Virus record (IMG/VR): IMGVR_UViG_3300047494_000271
Coordinates: 1 to 24,252 of that record
Length of the DNA stretch: 24,252 bases
Direction: 5' to 3' (one strand)
Source of the DNA: a virus
Below are positions 23,052 through 24,252 of this stretch, piece after piece. The number at the start of each line of letters is the position of its first letter. Positions within the stretch are counted from its first letter, which is position 1. The position numbers were made by a program, and so were the translations under genes. The notes beneath the pieces are model-generated. The model worked only from the letters and a program-made list of their open reading frames with translations, made no database searches and had not been told where the DNA came from.

Positions 23052-23411
23052 ATGCGCGCCCTTCGTCGTTTTGTCCCCGTCATCCTCCCGCTGGCTGCCT
23101 GCACTGGCATCCAGCCCACCATGATATATGCCGGAGACCAGCGGCCCATCGCGGGCACCTGCAATCCCGCCGGCCGCGCCACCCTGACGCGCCGCGGCAA
23201 TGCCATCGTGCTCGCCCCCGCCGAGGGGACTCTGATCCTCCAGGGCAGCGCCCAGGGAAACGCGATCGCCGCTCACCTCACCGTTCCAGGCATGGACCAT
23301 GTGCCCTATTCGCTCTCCTTCACCGGCCAACTCGATGGCGAAAACATTAACGGCACCTTGACCACGCCAAGGTGCCGTTACGTGCTCGCTCTCAAACTGA
23401 CGTCGGACTGA
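23052..23411 (+). CDS. Small lipoprotein on the opposite strand (moron-like)
   Basis: 119 residues, the only plus-strand gene in the window. The N-terminus has basic residues then a hydrophobic run and the lipobox LPLAAC, with Cys17 for lipidation. The mature part has PIAGTCNPAGRATLTRRGN, TLILQGSAQGNAIAAHL and YSLSFTGQLDGENINGTL, a beta-rich pattern, with two further Cys (about 36 and 109) that might form a disulfide. It is flanked by phage genes on the other strand, the arrangement of a moron expressed from its own promoter in lysogens. Function not recognised. No clear ribosome-binding site is seen before the ATG. A perfect 13-bp inverted repeat lies in its 3' end. Confidence 0.72.
   Translation: MRALRRFVPVILPLAACTGIQPTMIYAGDQRPIAGTCNPAGRATLTRRGNAIVLAPAEGTLILQGSAQGNAIAAHLTVPGMDHVPYSLSFTGQLDGENINGTLTTPRCRYVLALKLTSD
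23348..23380. repeat. 13-bp perfect inverted repeat within the lipoprotein 3' end
   Basis: TAACGGCACCTTG and CAAGGTGCCGTTA flank a 7-nt loop. The repeat codes for the NGTLTTPRCR part of the lipoprotein and is 29 nt before its stop. There is no T-tract after it on either strand. It may slow or end transcription running in from either side, or be a stable mRNA 3' end. Confidence 0.6.
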
Positions 23412-23465
23412 AAAAAGCCTTCGCTCGCGTCCTCGTCCGGCGCCGGCTGCATCTACTGGCGCCGG

Positions 23466-23485
23466 GCCAGGTCATCGGACCTGGC
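23466..23485. terminator. Weak convergent hairpin
   Basis: GCCAGGT and ACCTGGC pair around a 6-nt loop, overlapping the stop of the DUF6362-like gene and 54 nt beyond the lipoprotein stop. There is no poly-T directly after it, although TTTTTT occurs on the minus strand about 50 nt further (23412-23417). It is placed to separate two convergent genes. Confidence 0.35.
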
Positions 23486-23954
23486 GCAACGCAACCACAA
23501 CCATGCCGATCGCCTGGGCATGCCACCGCTGAACAGCCTTGTGATCCGCGCCCAGAACCCCGCCCAACCTGCGCCAGGAAAACAAATGCCGCTCGGTCAC
23601 CGGGCTCACCAGGCTGCGCGCCCCCACAATGCGCCGAAGCACATGCCGCTCGCGCGGGATCAAGGCAATCCAAGCCAACGCCTCGTCCATCCTGCTGATT
23701 CGCGCCGCGGACGGCACAGGTGGCCGGATCCGCCCACCCGCTTCCGTTGCTCCGTAGGCCGCCTGCGCCTCTTGGATCACCTCCAGATGGCTCACCTTCA
23801 GCCGCGTCGAATATCCCGTGCCCGGCAACGCCAGCAGGGTCGCCCCTGCCTCTTCCAGGCGGTAGATCACCGCTGTCGCATCCATCTCCCTGTCATCAGG
23901 TCGTATCACCACGTCATCCATCACGGCCGCATGGGCGTAATCAAAAATGTTCAT
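23472..23954 (-). CDS. DUF6362-like phage-associated protein
   Basis: 160 residues with AAGGA seven nt before the ATG. The middle has DATAVIYRLEEAGATLLALPGTGYSTRLKVSHLEVIQEAQAAYG. Later DEALAWIALIPRERHVLRRIVGARSLVSPV and SWRRLGGVLGADHKAVQRWHAQAIGMV appear, the last looking like a helix-turn-helix with an RWxxxAI recognition helix, as in proteins called DUF6362 found beside alphaproteobacterial terminases. It is likely a DNA-binding regulator or packaging accessory. The name is from memory of that pattern; role unknown. Confidence 0.6.
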   Translation of the reverse strand: MNIFDYAHAAVMDDVVIRPDDREMDATAVIYRLEEAGATLLALPGTGYSTRLKVSHLEVIQEAQAAYGATEAGGRIRPPVPSAARISRMDEALAWIALIPRERHVLRRIVGARSLVSPVTERHLFSWRRLGGVLGADHKAVQRWHAQAIGMVVVALRQVR

Positions 23955-23964
23955 GATTTGTTCC

Positions 23965-24252
23965 TTAAAGAAAAACCGGATACGGATAGGCCTCGCCCTC
24001 TAGCAGCGTCCCGCTTGTAATCAGGCCCCATGTCTCCGGATGGCCCGCCTGCCGCGCGGGCCTGTCGCGCGCCTCCGCCGGCGCCGCCTGCGGGAGCTTG
24101 TCTCGTCGAGCGCCAATCTTCCGCCCACGCTCCAAAACCGTGTTCCTGCCCAGCTCCATGGCGCAGGCAATGCCGTCCCAGGTCATCCCCGCGCTGCGGA
24201 ATTGCCGCAACCTGCCGTCCAGCTCCGGTGTCCATCGCACATGCGCCCGCAT
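23965..24252 (-). CDS. Small helix-turn-helix protein
   Basis: 95 residues; the ATG is at the extreme edge of the window, so a longer 5' end cannot be excluded. RWTPELDGRLRQFRSAGMTWDGIACAMELGRNTVLERGRKIGARR resembles GcrA-like or SANT/Myb-like helix-turn-helix domains: W, L, R, W spacing then a recognition helix starting at GRNTV. The C-terminus (WGLITSGTLLEGEAYPYPVF) is conserved in appearance and separate. It lies 10 nt before the DUF6362-like gene and probably shares its transcript. A regulatory or terminase-accessory role is possible. Confidence 0.58.
   Translation of the reverse strand: MRAHVRWTPELDGRLRQFRSAGMTWDGIACAMELGRNTVLERGRKIGARRDKLPQAAPAEARDRPARQAGHPETWGLITSGTLLEGEAYPYPVFL

Noticed and set aside
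1-24252. A defence system, toxin-antitoxin pair, CRISPR array or transposon
   Set aside because: No nuclease-helicase pairs, repeats with regular spacing, transposase motifs or terminal repeats were seen; all the genes fit a phage structural operon apart from the lipoprotein and the two secreted proteins.
1-24252. A gene transfer agent rather than a phage
   Set aside because: The contractile sheath, P2-like baseplate and tailspike do not match the known Rhodobacter-type agent, which has a non-contractile tail. A defective prophage remains possible because of the gpV stop and short tape measure.

Overview
The window is about 24 kb of the late (structural) region of a contractile-tailed phage, most likely a prophage, in a GC-rich alphaproteobacterium. 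Acetobacteraceae is my best guess, from the style of the lipoprotein, tape-measure and small phage proteins; that is an inference from memory, not a search. No integrase, repressor, attachment site, tRNA, rRNA, insertion sequence or CRISPR array is visible, so both ends of the element lie outside the window.

All genes but one are on the minus strand, so the region reads right to left. 24252-23472: a small helix-turn-helix protein and a DUF6362-like protein. 23411-23052: one plus-strand lipoprotein, placed like a moron. 23051-22763: a 289-bp control region between divergent genes, with several inverted repeats and a candidate minus-strand promoter. 22762-17964: head module (putative small terminase, large terminase, portal, scaffold-like protein, major capsid protein). 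17900-15897: four small neck or tail-completion candidates. 15881-11972: tail sheath, tail tube, tail assembly chaperone with a -1 frameshift extension, a 91-residue protein and a short tape measure. 11972-7463: P2-like baseplate set (U-like, X, D, V, W, J, I). 7394-3226: glycine-rich fibre, fibre-tail adaptor and a beta-helix tailspike. 3216-1: membrane-anchored coiled-coil protein, a secreted protein, a secreted SGNH esterase and a holin-like membrane peptide. The endolysin is presumably left of the window.

Genes are tightly packed, with ATGA, TGATG or TAATG stop-start overlaps through most of the operon. Several starts appear to be TTG with a good ribosome-binding site (portal, a neck gene, gpX, gpV). 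The best observations are: (1) a textbook programmed -1 frameshift in the tail assembly chaperone, with slippery heptamer GGGAAAC directly before the zero-frame stop, a 6-nt spacer and a perfect 9-bp stem; (2) a single in-frame TAA inside the otherwise intact spike gene gpV, which would disable the virion unless read through; (3) strong hairpins on both sides of the major capsid gene; (4) a secreted esterase whose catalytic domain carries an inserted copy of a repeat also found near its N-terminus; (5) an unusually short, low-complexity tape measure. The terminase end looks richer in GC than the tail end, suggesting mosaic origin. No stretch over 300 bases lacks a gene.
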